Below, piece after piece: positions 26,243 to 35,165 of a stretch of DNA of 64,000 bases. The notes beneath the pieces are model-generated. The model worked only from the letters and a program-made list of their open reading frames with translations. It had not been told where the DNA came from and ran no database searches. The stretch is from Arthrobacter sp. V1I7. Its GTDB lineage: Bacteria > Actinomycetota > Actinomycetes > Actinomycetales > Micrococcaceae. Position 1 is the stretch's first letter; each line of letters starts with the position of its first letter. Made by a program: the position numbers and the translations under genes. Location: the NCBI RefSeq assembly GCF_030817015.1, contig NZ_JAUSYS010000001.1, positions 1,426,001 through 1,490,000 on the forward strand, in the 5' to 3' direction.

Positions 26243-27968
26243 TCTCGGGCTGAAGTTGGTCGAGCGTAGACCGCAGGTGTTCCGTTTCCTGGCGAGCAGA
26301 GGCAAGCTCTTCACGTAGCCGTGCGATCTCGTCTCCGCGCCATTTGAGCTTTCCATTGGTCGCGGCGATCCGTTGGTGCAGGCTGCTCAGGTCTGACGTA
26401 GCGGCCGCGGCGCCTTGCTGGTAGGCACTGAGAGGAAGCTCGTATGTAGGGGGATCCCACGTTCTGCCATTCAGCGGGTACTCCAGCAGTTTTGGCGCCA
26501 TCCTCCCGATGATCTCTCGGAACAGAGACAGTTGTGCACGGTCAATTTCGGGTACAGAAAGCATCAGTCGGATCATTTTGCGGGAACCGAACAACTGGTA
26601 GGTGTCAAAGGTGACATCTGATTCTACAATGTGAGCGTGATTCCAGTTCGCTACGCGATGCTCCCACAGAAACATGTCCGTCATCCGGTAGCCGGCCGGC
26701 ACGGATCTAAGCTCGGTCGAGTCGATGTACTCCTGGAATCCACGCTCGCCGAGCGCCCACCAGGAATCAGTCAGGGGACGCTTAACGTCCTTACCTCGCT
26801 TCGTCAGACTCGCCATGCGTCGAGCGGATATTTCCATGCTCTCCGCGAAGTGCAGCCGCTGGGCGAAGTGCCACTTGCCCACACCGTTGATCTGGCCACG
26901 GATATGCAATGCGTTGTGGGGAAGGTGCGAGTGATACACCCAAGAGATCACCGTATTTGAGCGACGGGAGCTGAGTTCATTGAGCATGGTCAAGTAATCA
27001 GCTGGCGGACGTTCAGCCGTGTTCAGATCGAACATCTGATGAGTCAGCCCCAGATCGGCCGCCATCTTCGCTGCGAGCTTGTCCCTGTTGAGCTCCGCAC
27101 TCTGTCGCCCCGAGCCCGGCGCTTTGGTGTATGTGAACGTCTGGACTGATTCATCGGCTTGCGGGTGGGCGAAGGCGGCGAGGGACGTCCGTGAATCGAT
27201 GCCCGCGCTGGCTGAGACCACGATTTCGCGACCGCTCTCTTTCAGCGTCTTCACTTGCTTTTCCAAAATCGGGATCATTTGGTCGGCTGCCTGAGCGATG
27301 GTCAGGGGATTGTAGGGGAGCGGGCCCACTCGGCGAATCGTGCCGTTGCCCAACGTCAGCTCTGTGTTCGGTGTCAGGAGCCAGACGCCGTCGAATTCTG
27401 TCGTGCGTCCTGGAAAGTCCAAGGAAGTGGTCCGATGGACCCATTTTACGTAGATACTTGGTTCGCGGCTAAGTGTCCTACCGACGAGATTCACATGTGA
27501 GGCGATGATCGTAGCTTCGGTGTCATGGAAGATTGAACGAGACGCGATGGCGTCGGTTTGGGCGTGAAGAGCGCCTTGATGGTGGTCGAGCACCACGTAC
27601 TGTCCGAACAGTTCTTCGAGTGCGTTCAGGTAACTTCGGCGAGATTCACGAAGGGCTGTGTGAAGCTTATGGGCGATTATCCCGAGATCCGTTGTTTCCA
27701 GTGTTGGGTCGAGGCTGTGACCGCAAAGTAGAATCTCATTCTCACCGTCCGAGACGATGGATACCCCGACGCGTGGATCCCAACGGAACGTCATCCCGGC
27801 AAATGTTCGGCTCTTCCAGAAGGCCGGGACGTCAGGGTCGAGTCCTGGTGCGTGGAAAACATACCCTCGGCTGAAGCGCAGATGACTGAAGTCTTCCTGC
27901 CGCTCGATGGATGTCACATCTGAAGGGATGGACACCACGGCGGGCTCATGGGTGGTGTACTCAATCAT
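26226..27968 (-). CDS. asparagine-synthase-like (PP-loop) enzyme
   Basis: 580 residues from ATG 27968, preceded by GAGGAGCACC; a longer in-frame start at 28193 lacks a ribosome site. The C-terminal half contains an ATP-pyrophosphatase PP-loop, EIVVSASAGIDSRTSLAAFA at about residue 247. The N-terminal half resembles the AsnB glutaminase fold (FGQYVVLDHHQGALHAQTDA) but lacks the N-terminal nucleophile cysteine, so it probably does not hydrolyse glutamine. The C-terminus has a coiled coil (DEIARLREELASARQETEH). AsnB-like enzymes adenylate a carboxylate and form an amide or lactam. A glycan or uronic acid target is possible given the locus. The last codons (ERLLKV) and the TAG stop fall in the IS3 terminal repeat, so the native C-terminus may be altered. 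Confidence 0.75.
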   Translation of the reverse strand: MIEYTTHEPAVVSIPSDVTSIERQEDFSHLRFSRGYVFHAPGLDPDVPAFWKSRTFAGMTFRWDPRVGVSIVSDGENEILLCGHSLDPTLETTDLGIIAHKLHTALRESRRSYLNALEELFGQYVVLDHHQGALHAQTDAIASRSIFHDTEATIIASHVNLVGRTLSREPSIYVKWVHRTTSLDFPGRTTEFDGVWLLTPNTELTLGNGTIRRVGPLPYNPLTIAQAADQMIPILEKQVKTLKESGREIVVSASAGIDSRTSLAAFAHPQADESVQTFTYTKAPGSGRQSAELNRDKLAAKMAADLGLTHQMFDLNTAERPPADYLTMLNELSSRRSNTVISWVYHSHLPHNALHIRGQINGVGKWHFAQRLHFAESMEISARRMASLTKRGKDVKRPLTDSWWALGERGFQEYIDSTELRSVPAGYRMTDMFLWEHRVANWNHAHIVESDVTFDTYQLFGSRKMIRLMLSVPEIDRAQLSLFREIIGRMAPKLLEYPLNGRTWDPPTYELPLSAYQQGAAAATSDLSSLHQRIAATNGKLKWRGDEIARLREELASARQETEHLRSTLDQLQPERLLKV

Positions 27969-28070
27969 GGTGCTCCTCAGCGACAGTGGGACTTCTAACC
28001 AAATCTTCCCTGACTCAGATGAAAATGGCCAAACGGCGTGACCGACGGCGGCGTCAGTACTGATCCCTAC

Positions 28071-28370
28071 ACTGCTCGCCGTGCACGAACGAGGGGAAAG
28101 GTTGCTCTGGGAGGATCGGTCCTTCTTCGCCACCAACGCGATTCGCAACCGCAACGGTGGCGCCCGCGACGTGCTGGCATATGCCGCGTCCAAGGGAGGC
28201 TATGACTTTGGCCAACTCCATGGGATTCTCGAGTCCTACCGGACAGAGCTCTTTCGAGAGTCCGCTGCCGAGATGTTGATAGACAGGCACTGGAAATCCG
28301 CTGTGCTCGCCATAGCCCAGTTTCTCTTTGCCGCACCCCGGGACGAGACTGACCAGCTCGATGCGCAGGC
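28071..28370 (+). pseudogene. duplicated fragment of the giant glycosyltransferase with an internal in-frame deletion
   Basis: This stretch repeats 15151-15216 and 15496-15725 of the gene at 13858 with few changes (ERLLWEDRSFFATN joined to AIRNRNGGARDVLAYAASKG). The 279 bases between are missing, exactly 93 codons, and the break points share CCAAC. The reading frame stays open and then runs into IS110-derived sequence. There is no start signal. It is a remnant of the second copy of the giant gene. Confidence 0.85.
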
Positions 28371-28899
28371 CTCGCCCGCCGCCCAGGCCCGGGGCCACGC
28401 CGGGAACCGGCGGCTTCACGAGCGATGGCTGGTCTATCTGGACCACAAAAAACGCCCCTGATCGCGAACGTGGCGATCGCCCGGGAACTCGCCGGCCGGT
28501 GCTGGTCGCTGGCAACCATGCCCGCCGACCCCGGCCAGAAGCACACAGCTCTAGCTCTGGCCGAATAACACGTGCCGGCAATGCTCCGACGGAAGTGTTC
28601 CTTGCAGCGCGTGGAGTAAACCCGCGTACGCCCTATGAGCAGCCAACTACGGGCCACGCTCGACCCTAGACCAGCGGTAATCTCCAGCCGAACACATCGT
28701 CCTGCGGTAACCAACCCGCGCATATCAGAGTGACCGCGCCCGTCGCCAAAGACACGCTGGACACTTCCAGGCAGGACATGCCGGCCCACAAAGGGTGAGC
28801 ACCAGGACAACCCAGCCCCGGACCCTCACCAAAGGAAGCGGCCCCAGCCAACCAGACCGGGACCGCTTCCCCACGCACTATTGACAATCACGCTACATA
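28371..28899 (+). mobile_element. IS110-family element, right-hand remnant
   Basis: 28371-28565 encodes the end of an IS110 transposase (AAQARGHAGNRRLHERWLVY, DHKKRP) nearly identical to 55580-55775, with a frameshift after KKRP. About 330 noncoding bases follow, ending near TTGACA at 28881. A TTGACA in the right end is also seen in the intact IS110 at 59968, and such motifs can serve as a -35 box when the ends join. The match to the giant glycosyltransferase resumes at 28900, so this marks the exact right edge of an IS110 insertion whose left part is deleted. Confidence 0.75.
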
Positions 28900-30188
28900 T
28901 CAGGGCGCCCCTGGCCTTCGCTCTTATGGACGGCGCAAACCTCACCCGTGATGACATGGGTGTGGGCTATCTTGCTCCGGAACGCCGGGCTTACCTTCGT
29001 GGCTACAAGAGTTGGCATCGCGAGATCCGGGAGTCCGGTGAATCGCCGTACATGCCCAAGTCCTTGGAGCAGCGGCGCTTCGTCGCCCCGGCCGCCTACC
29101 TGCCGGGAGTTCGCCCGGAAGGGCCCGTCCGATATGACGTCGTCTTCGCGTCAGAGTTCGGCTTCCTCGCCGGAAACTCCACGTCGCTCTTCAATGAGAT
29201 CTCCGTCTGTCTGAACGCTGGACTCCGGGTGGGTGTGATCCCGTTCCAGAACGGCCTGATCCCATCTGCTTCGAAGCGGCAGTTCAGCCGTAAGATCGAT
29301 GACCTGGTGCTGACCGGCCGGGTGGACCGGCTGTCCCTGGACACCGTGGCTGAGACTGACCTTCTCGTCGTGCGGTGGCCCACAGCGGTGCAGGTCGTGC
29401 AGGACAAGGCCGCCGGGTTGAAGCCTAAAAAGGCAGTCATCGTCTCCAACCACCCGCCGTTCGAACCGAGCGGAGACCGGCGCAGCTATGACATCGGCGT
29501 CGTCACCCGCAATATCGAGGGGCTTTTCGGCGTGCGGCCGCTCTGGGCCCCGCAGAGTGAGCAGATCGGGGCCATGATCGCGCCACTCATGCCCGCCTCA
29601 GACCTGACAAGCTTCTCTTGGAAGGGCATCATCGAGCTCAAAGAGCAGGCGAGCCACAACCGATACCGGGCGGGCCGGCCCACCATTGGACGGCACGCAC
29701 GCGACGACGCCGCAAAATGGCCCTCCGACCGGAAGGTCTTCAAGCAGGTCTACCCGGCCGACGGCTCTGCGAGTGTCTGCATCCTTGGCGGCACCAAGGT
29801 GCCTGTGCAGAAGGGCTTCCTCCCGCGGAACCCGCCCTCTTGGGAGATCTATGCCTTCAACGAGATCAGCGTGGAAGAATACCTGTCGGAGAAGATCGAC
29901 TTCTTCGTCTACTTCCACAGCGACGGCTGGCTCGAGGCCTTCGGTATGGCCATCCTGGAAGCCATGAGCTACGGGGTGGTCTGTGTTCTGCCACACCACT
30001 TTGAACCCCCGTTCAAAGATGCAGCCGTCTATGCTGAGCCTGATCAGGTCAAGGACGTCATCAACGAGCTGTGGGATTCGCAGCGCTACGCACAACAGCA
30101 GCAGCGCGCAGTCCGTTTCATCGAGCAGGAATGCACTCCGGAGGCCTATCTACGACGCCTAGCCGGTCTAGCTGTAGAGTATAATTGA
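28900..30188 (+). pseudogene. C-terminal copy of the giant glycosyltransferase (GT4-like module)
   Basis: Open for about 428 codons and nearly identical to residues 934-1360 of the gene at 13858, beginning at RAPLAFALMDGANLTRDDMG and ending QECTPEAYLRRLAGLAVEYN with a different tail. It contains the whole GT4-like module (FASEFGFLAGNSTSLFNEIS, HSDGWLEAFGMAILEAMSYG) but lacks the GT2 domain. The only possible start is a TTG or GTG in the IS110 edge (TTG 28881). It could be expressed as a stand-alone GT4 module from an IS110-borne promoter, but is more likely a truncated pseudogene. The reading frame has been kept free of stops. Confidence 0.75.
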
Positions 30189-30193
30189 GCAGA

Positions 30194-31018
30194 ATGAAGG
30201 CTAAGAAGACAACGATCAAGCATCTGGACAGCGTCCCGCGGCGTAATTGGGAGGGGCCGGCAGACATCGATGTCGAGGAGCGGGGTCTCTATACAGAGCA
30301 CTTCGAAGATGAGCAGTACGATTTCATTTTTGCTCCCAAGCCTGAGACTGGGCGCCTGGTTGTGTTTTTCTCGGGAGACGCCAGACGAAACACGTTCGAG
30401 CCGCCAGTATTTCAGCGCTGGAGCTGGGCCTCTAAGTTCCCTGCCAGCTGCCTATACTTCTCAGACCCAGCGCTCTACCACCACAGTAACCTCGGGCTCG
30501 CCTGGTATGCCGGCAACAGCAGGGGTGACTACCTGGCGCACATTGCCGAGATCGTGGCCTCACTAGCGAACACTATCGGCGCCGGCGAGGATCAGGTCTT
30601 CTCCTATGGGTCCAGAGGCGGAGGATTCGCAGCTCTGCGATTCGCCCGGTACTACGAGGGGGTGCGAGTGATCGCGATCAACCCCCAGACCGACCTTCGG
30701 AAGTACCCCGCCAAGTGGACCAACCGCATGTCGCGGGTAGCCTATGGCGCTGAAAAGCTGGGTGGAGTTTCAGAGGACCATTGGTACAAGTTTTCGGCAC
30801 TTGATTCCGAGGTGACCCATAGGGCTCGGAGCATTTTTTTGGCACAGAACGAACAGGATGCAGATCACTACGAGAATCACTTTCTGCCATTTAAAGAGTT
30901 CGTTGAATCTACGGGTCACGGGGACAAGCTCACAAGTCGGATCTTTTCGGATGCGTCAGGTCATGCTGGAGCAGAAAACCAAGAGACCTTCGACGAGATA
31001 CTGACTCTTATGAAGTAG
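30194..31018 (+). CDS. alpha/beta-hydrolase-like protein, paralogue of the 12787 gene
   Basis: 274 residues from ATG 30194; a TTG at 30185 overlapping the previous stop is an alternative. The same architecture as the 12787 product is seen: RLVVFFSGDARRN, FSYGSRGGGFAALRFARYYE (elbow region; here Y-G-S-R-G, so the serine is kept but the classical first glycine is not) and DASGHAGAENQETF with the candidate catalytic histidine. DADHYENHFLPFKEF matches ASHYSKHYTPFAEA of the paralogue. It again follows the giant glycosyltransferase module, a conserved pairing. It probably modifies the glycan or its carrier. Lower GC than upstream genes marks the transition to the next region. Confidence 0.7.
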   Translation: MKAKKTTIKHLDSVPRRNWEGPADIDVEERGLYTEHFEDEQYDFIFAPKPETGRLVVFFSGDARRNTFEPPVFQRWSWASKFPASCLYFSDPALYHHSNLGLAWYAGNSRGDYLAHIAEIVASLANTIGAGEDQVFSYGSRGGGFAALRFARYYEGVRVIAINPQTDLRKYPAKWTNRMSRVAYGAEKLGGVSEDHWYKFSALDSEVTHRARSIFLAQNEQDADHYENHFLPFKEFVESTGHGDKLTSRIFSDASGHAGAENQETFDEILTLMK

Positions 31019-31258
31019 TACCGCGGTTCATGTTTCGCAATCTCGGATCGCTAGGCGTGAGCCGATCCTGAGTGCCTCAATCACGGAACGCTTTGGCAAG
31101 CCCTTGATGTCTCGGATTAGAGCGTTCTCAGCAAGTTGGAACTTTTGGTGCGTCGGTCGGCCTAACGCCAAGGTCACCTCGGAAACGCATGCTACCCGTA
31201 GTTATGTAAATTTTGGGACTTCAATTATGATGGGTCCGCGGCAATTGAAAGGTAACTT
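31019..31258. other. intergenic region before the pse operon
   Basis: 240 bases without a supported gene. It contains a promoter-like pair near 31202-31231. The rest shows nothing recognisable. Confidence 0.5.
31202..31231 (+). promoter_or_regulatory. candidate promoter for the 31259 gene
   Basis: TTATGT at 31202-31207 and TATGAT at 31226-31231 are separated by 18 bases, in a locally AT-rich stretch about 28 bases before the start codon. The -35 box is weak. By-eye call only. Confidence 0.4.
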
Positions 31259-32215
31259 ATGACGCTGGACCAGAATTTGGCAACTCCGAGGGGAGTCGTC
31301 GTTGTTGACCTGACCGGCAGGCTCCGTGAAACTCAGTTCGATACTGGTGGGGGAAAAGCTGGTATACAGCTACTCGTCGCGGACGACCTGCGCGTATTCA
31401 GTGATCTACTCAAGGATCACCGCGATATGCATGCCGTGGTGCTCATTGAACCCTTAGTCGATTCATTAGCCCACGCCATTGCTACCGGGGTCGCCCCGGA
31501 TGTAGCTATTCGTGACTGCGAAATCCTGGTTGAGACCCTGGAACGTATGGGACGAGAGTTTGGCGAGCGTGTCTCGGTAGTTGAGGAGACCTCAGACCCG
31601 GAAGTTCTTGCAGCTCATTTACGGAAGCGGGCGGGTCGCAGCCTCGATCGGACGGTCGCTGAACTGATCCTGCCGAACTACCCTTCCGGTCCTACAGCAG
31701 AGGAGGACCGGAACGCCTATCTGGCTGCCCGTTTCCTGGTTGACGAAGTTGCGGTGACCAATCGAATCACGGCCACGGGTGTGTCTTGGATACTGGACGG
31801 GGAGGCAAGTCATCGCAGGGAGGCTTTCAAAATAGTCCAGCAACGTTTGGGGAGGTCACCTCTAGTAAGTGTCGGACCCGCAGATTCAGATGCGCAATCG
31901 GACGCGCTCACCGATCCTGAACCCGTCTCCGGCTTGACGCAAGATCTTATGAACGAAAATGTCGCTATGCTCCGCCAGCTCCACGAAATCCAGGTCGAAC
32001 TTAACAACTACATAGCTGCGAATCGCGGCCAAGAAGAAAAACTCGACGCATTCCGGCGAGGACGACGTTACCGAAAAGCGAAAGTGGCTGACCTTGAGCT
32101 CGAGGTTAAAAAGTTATTAACTCAAATTTCGGACCTTCACAGTCAGTTGGATCAAGCACGTCTTGGTAATTTCACAGGATCCAATCGTCTGATCGGCATA
32201 GGGCCCGGGGACTAG
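31259..32215 (+). CDS. unknown protein with C-terminal coiled coil
   Basis: 318 residues; AAAGG lies upstream of ATG 31259. The first 200 residues show alternating hydrophobic strands (GVVVVDLTGRLRETQF, HAVVLIEPLVDSLAHAI, TNRITATGVSWIL) and resemble a Rossmann-like or response-regulator-like fold, but no catalytic motif is clear. Residues about 225-300 form a coiled coil (NENVAMLRQLHEIQVELNNY, KVADLELEVKKLLTQISDLH). It stands alone with its own promoter-like sequence, followed by 125 bases and the 935-residue glycosyltransferase. Its layout (globular domain plus coiled coil) is like the 7718 product, suggesting a shared accessory role in glycan assembly. I do not recognise the family. Confidence 0.65.
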   Translation: MTLDQNLATPRGVVVVDLTGRLRETQFDTGGGKAGIQLLVADDLRVFSDLLKDHRDMHAVVLIEPLVDSLAHAIATGVAPDVAIRDCEILVETLERMGREFGERVSVVEETSDPEVLAAHLRKRAGRSLDRTVAELILPNYPSGPTAEEDRNAYLAARFLVDEVAVTNRITATGVSWILDGEASHRREAFKIVQQRLGRSPLVSVGPADSDAQSDALTDPEPVSGLTQDLMNENVAMLRQLHEIQVELNNYIAANRGQEEKLDAFRRGRRYRKAKVADLELEVKKLLTQISDLHSQLDQARLGNFTGSNRLIGIGPGD

Positions 32216-32232
32216 TTCATCCGCGACAAGAA

Positions 32233-32260
32233 TTTACGCTCAAGTTCGTTTCATTATACT
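32233..32260 (+). promoter_or_regulatory. candidate promoter of the pseudaminic acid operon
   Basis: TTTACG at 32233-32238 and TATACT at 32255-32260, 16 bases apart, are the best sigma-70-like boxes in the 125-base gap. A strong ribosome site (AGGAGG at 32331-32336) precedes ATG 32341. A small dyad (AGTGG/CCCACT) lies between. From here to 43005 the genes are packed without gaps over 65 bases. Confidence 0.5.
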
Positions 32261-32340
32261 AATAATTCTGACTACCGGTGCTCTTTTAAAAGTGGTAGTT
32301 CCCACTCGGTTGCGCGAGGAAAAGCTAAAGAGGAGGAAGC

Positions 32341-35148
32341 ATGGCTGATCTGCTAGAAACGATCGTCGCAGGGATGAACAAGGTTGCCTCCGTTATCGAA
32401 TCGAACACCGGATACGATCACATTCTGGGGGACAGGCTCGATAAGCCGGAGTATCTTGCCATCGCCGCGAACAGTTCGGGAGCTTTAGTCGATAAACCCG
32501 CGATGTCAGAGCTTTTTGCCAAAAGCATTCACTCTCATCGCCCCCGAGTCTTCGAAGCTTCCAAAGCGCTTCTCGGCAGCCGTTTGCTATCTTTCGCTTC
32601 GACGGCAAATAACCGTCGTGAAATATTGCACTTAGAGGATCTGTTCGAAAAAAATCAGATTTCCCTTAAGGTTGCAAATCTTTGCGATCTTACGTCCAAG
32701 AGATCTGATTCAGAGTTTATTAAACTTCGCGAGACGATCTGCCTCGGTTTCGATCAATTCGTTTCATCCCGTTCAGGCATAACTCGGGGTCTGCTGCACC
32801 AACTGCTAAACTATGGACGCTTCTTTTTGGCGGCTTATGAAACTCTTGGCAATAGTTCTAGCGAATGCTTTGTCGTTGCGAATGACCACTCACCGGCACC
32901 AGTGGCCTACGCGAAAGTGGCTAGCTACTTCAAAAAAAAGGTTATCTACATTCAGCATGCCGAGGTGACTGAAAACTTCCCTGCCCTTGATTTTGACCTC
33001 TCGATATTGAGAAATCGCGTATCGAAAGAAATATACAGCACTATCGGTTCGCCAAAAGGCAAGATTCTGCTAAGTCCACGATCTCAGTTAACTTTTGATC
33101 GAGCAGAAGTTGCCACGATTCGCGCTTCCTTAATGAATACTGACGCGATTCCCGCGTATATTTACCCCACGAGTGTAAGTAGTATCGATGAGGTTTTAAA
33201 ACTCTATCAGTCACTCGACGCGAATCCACACGTCTCACGAACTGCAGTCAAGCTGCATCCGTCCGGCAAAGACGAGGACCTCTACTTGCAGAAGGGAATG
33301 CAAGTAGAGAAGTTGACTCCGGCTTATGCTCATCTCGCAGTCTGTGGGAACTCCTCGGTTGCGATTGAACTTCTGGCTTCGGGAAGTCTCGTATACCAGT
33401 GTTTCGACCTTGACCAGATTGCTCCCGACTACTATGGGTTTGTGCGGCAAGGGCTGGTTCAAAGTCTTACGAGTGCGGAAATTTCACTAGAGAATTGGCG
33501 GCCGGGGAACGATACAACAGCAGCAGTCTCTCCCGTATTGGATGACTATCTTCCAAACCCCAGGAGCACCGAGGGCCTTACTGAGCACCTCAGAACCAAG
33601 CGACTCCTCCTTGAAAGCACTTCAAAAAGTCCGATTGCAGTTGGGCATGAACATCTGATGCGGAATGAAGAAAACTTGCTTCGCGATGTTTATTGCCTTC
33701 CTCTAGCACTCATCGAACTCAGCAGGAGCAGCGACAACCTGTATGGGGATGACTGGTGGGTCATCGGAGTGCTGAATTCAGCCTTCGACCGCAGAGATGT
33801 GAACCTACCCAATGCATATGATCGAGTTAGTGTTGACTCAGCTGGTTCGGTGGTTGAGTTTTGGCTGGTGGCGAAAGCGATCGAGTGGACAGGACGAACC
33901 CCAAGTGTCGCGGGACTACGTCGCCTGACTGAATTTGCGTTGTCCTATAACTCGAACATTAAAGCAAAAAGATGGCTGGAAGCTAAAATGTTCGACCTGC
34001 TTATTAGGTTCGCCGGCCCCCGGGAACTTATCGATTTTATGGGCAGTGCAAGCTACGTGCCGAAGAGTCCGATTCGTGCGAATAAAAGCGTTGCCTTCTA
34101 CAGGTATATGAACCAACACCCTGAGTGGAAGGAGCAGCTTAGATCCCTGCATGATCCAGAGTCCCACGACCAGTCCAGTCTGGATAGGTTGAAAGTCTCT
34201 GTACAAGGCCTACGTCGCGTTGGCGGGGAGCTTGAGTACGACGACTACCGGACGGTAGAGGAGGAATTTCTCCGGGCACATCCTGTGATCTCTAAAGAGT
34301 ACCAAGAATTGGTGCAATCAATCTACGGGGATATAGGTCACCGTGCGAAGTATATAGATGTAGAACGTGATGCGTCTCAAAGATCTGAAGTCCTGGATCT
34401 TATTCGACAAAAACTTGCAAATAAGGACGGCTTTTCATTTGTCCGTCTGAGCGACGGCGAAGGCATAATATTTCAGGAGCATTCCCGATTCTTTACGCTC
34501 AAGGATTCCCAGAATAGGCAGAGGCACTGGTGGGGACAGGAGATTCCTAGCGGCACACTGGACGGGCTCATGACTGATCTCCAAGAGAGTGTGCGGGAGG
34601 CGGACATGCTTGGGATCCCAAGTGTTTACCGATTCCTCAGGGATCATTCCCACCGCACAAAGTCGCTTTCACAGAATATTCAGGGCAGAGGGCTGCTGTC
34701 TGTCCTTCACGGTGTTCGGCACTACGATGATGGCAAGAAGCTGTATACTGATGATAAAGCGAACATCGTCCTATTCAATGATTTAGCGATTATTCGGCAA
34801 CTCTCCGGATTGGCGAATCGTCTTGTCGTAGTGTCCAGCGGGTCACGGGAATCCGTTCATGAGGTATTTGGGGATTGTCCTGGAATGCTCCATATACCTG
34901 TGCCTACGCACAGCAAGACCCGGTCAAATCCAAAGTACCAGCACGAGGGCCGTTCCCTGCCCTTCGTCTATCAGGAAATTGATCGGCATCTCGCTAGCGT
35001 CGTGAGTCCTGGAGACCTGGTTTTGGTCGGTGCCGGCGTAGCGGGCAAGGTGTTTGTAGGGACTGCAAGACGGCAGGGTTGCGTTGGGCTTGACATAGGC
35101 AGCGCTATGGATCAGTTGCTTAAAGCGGGCATTCACTCGCTTTTTTAG
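32341..35148 (+). CDS. two-module glycosyltransferase: GT-B sialyl/ulosonyltransferase-like plus GT-D
   Basis: 935 residues. Residues about 150-380 resemble GT-B transferases for sialic or other ulosonic acids: VIYIQHAEVTENFPALDFD, then AVKLHPSGKDEDLYLQ (the HP motif at about 304) and LAVCGNSSVAIELLASGS (the SS motif at about 336), two motifs shared by several bacterial sialyl- and polysialyltransferase families. Residues about 670-935 match the GT-D fold (DUF1792): GFSFVRLSDGEGIIF with the D-x-E metal site near 704, and LVLVGAGVAGKVFVGTARRQ...LDIGSAMDQL at the end. A helical linker joins them. It is encoded directly upstream of pseB, so it is the best candidate for transferring pseudaminic acid. 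The donor assignment is inference; the two-module reading is moderately secure. Confidence 0.75.
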   Translation: MADLLETIVAGMNKVASVIESNTGYDHILGDRLDKPEYLAIAANSSGALVDKPAMSELFAKSIHSHRPRVFEASKALLGSRLLSFASTANNRREILHLEDLFEKNQISLKVANLCDLTSKRSDSEFIKLRETICLGFDQFVSSRSGITRGLLHQLLNYGRFFLAAYETLGNSSSECFVVANDHSPAPVAYAKVASYFKKKVIYIQHAEVTENFPALDFDLSILRNRVSKEIYSTIGSPKGKILLSPRSQLTFDRAEVATIRASLMNTDAIPAYIYPTSVSSIDEVLKLYQSLDANPHVSRTAVKLHPSGKDEDLYLQKGMQVEKLTPAYAHLAVCGNSSVAIELLASGSLVYQCFDLDQIAPDYYGFVRQGLVQSLTSAEISLENWRPGNDTTAAVSPVLDDYLPNPRSTEGLTEHLRTKRLLLESTSKSPIAVGHEHLMRNEENLLRDVYCLPLALIELSRSSDNLYGDDWWVIGVLNSAFDRRDVNLPNAYDRVSVDSAGSVVEFWLVAKAIEWTGRTPSVAGLRRLTEFALSYNSNIKAKRWLEAKMFDLLIRFAGPRELIDFMGSASYVPKSPIRANKSVAFYRYMNQHPEWKEQLRSLHDPESHDQSSLDRLKVSVQGLRRVGGELEYDDYRTVEEEFLRAHPVISKEYQELVQSIYGDIGHRAKYIDVERDASQRSEVLDLIRQKLANKDGFSFVRLSDGEGIIFQEHSRFFTLKDSQNRQRHWWGQEIPSGTLDGLMTDLQESVREADMLGIPSVYRFLRDHSHRTKSLSQNIQGRGLLSVLHGVRHYDDGKKLYTDDKANIVLFNDLAIIRQLSGLANRLVVVSSGSRESVHEVFGDCPGMLHIPVPTHSKTRSNPKYQHEGRSLPFVYQEIDRHLASVVSPGDLVLVGAGVAGKVFVGTARRQGCVGLDIGSAMDQLLKAGIHSLF

Positions 35149-35165
35149 ATATGAGGAGACTCAGG

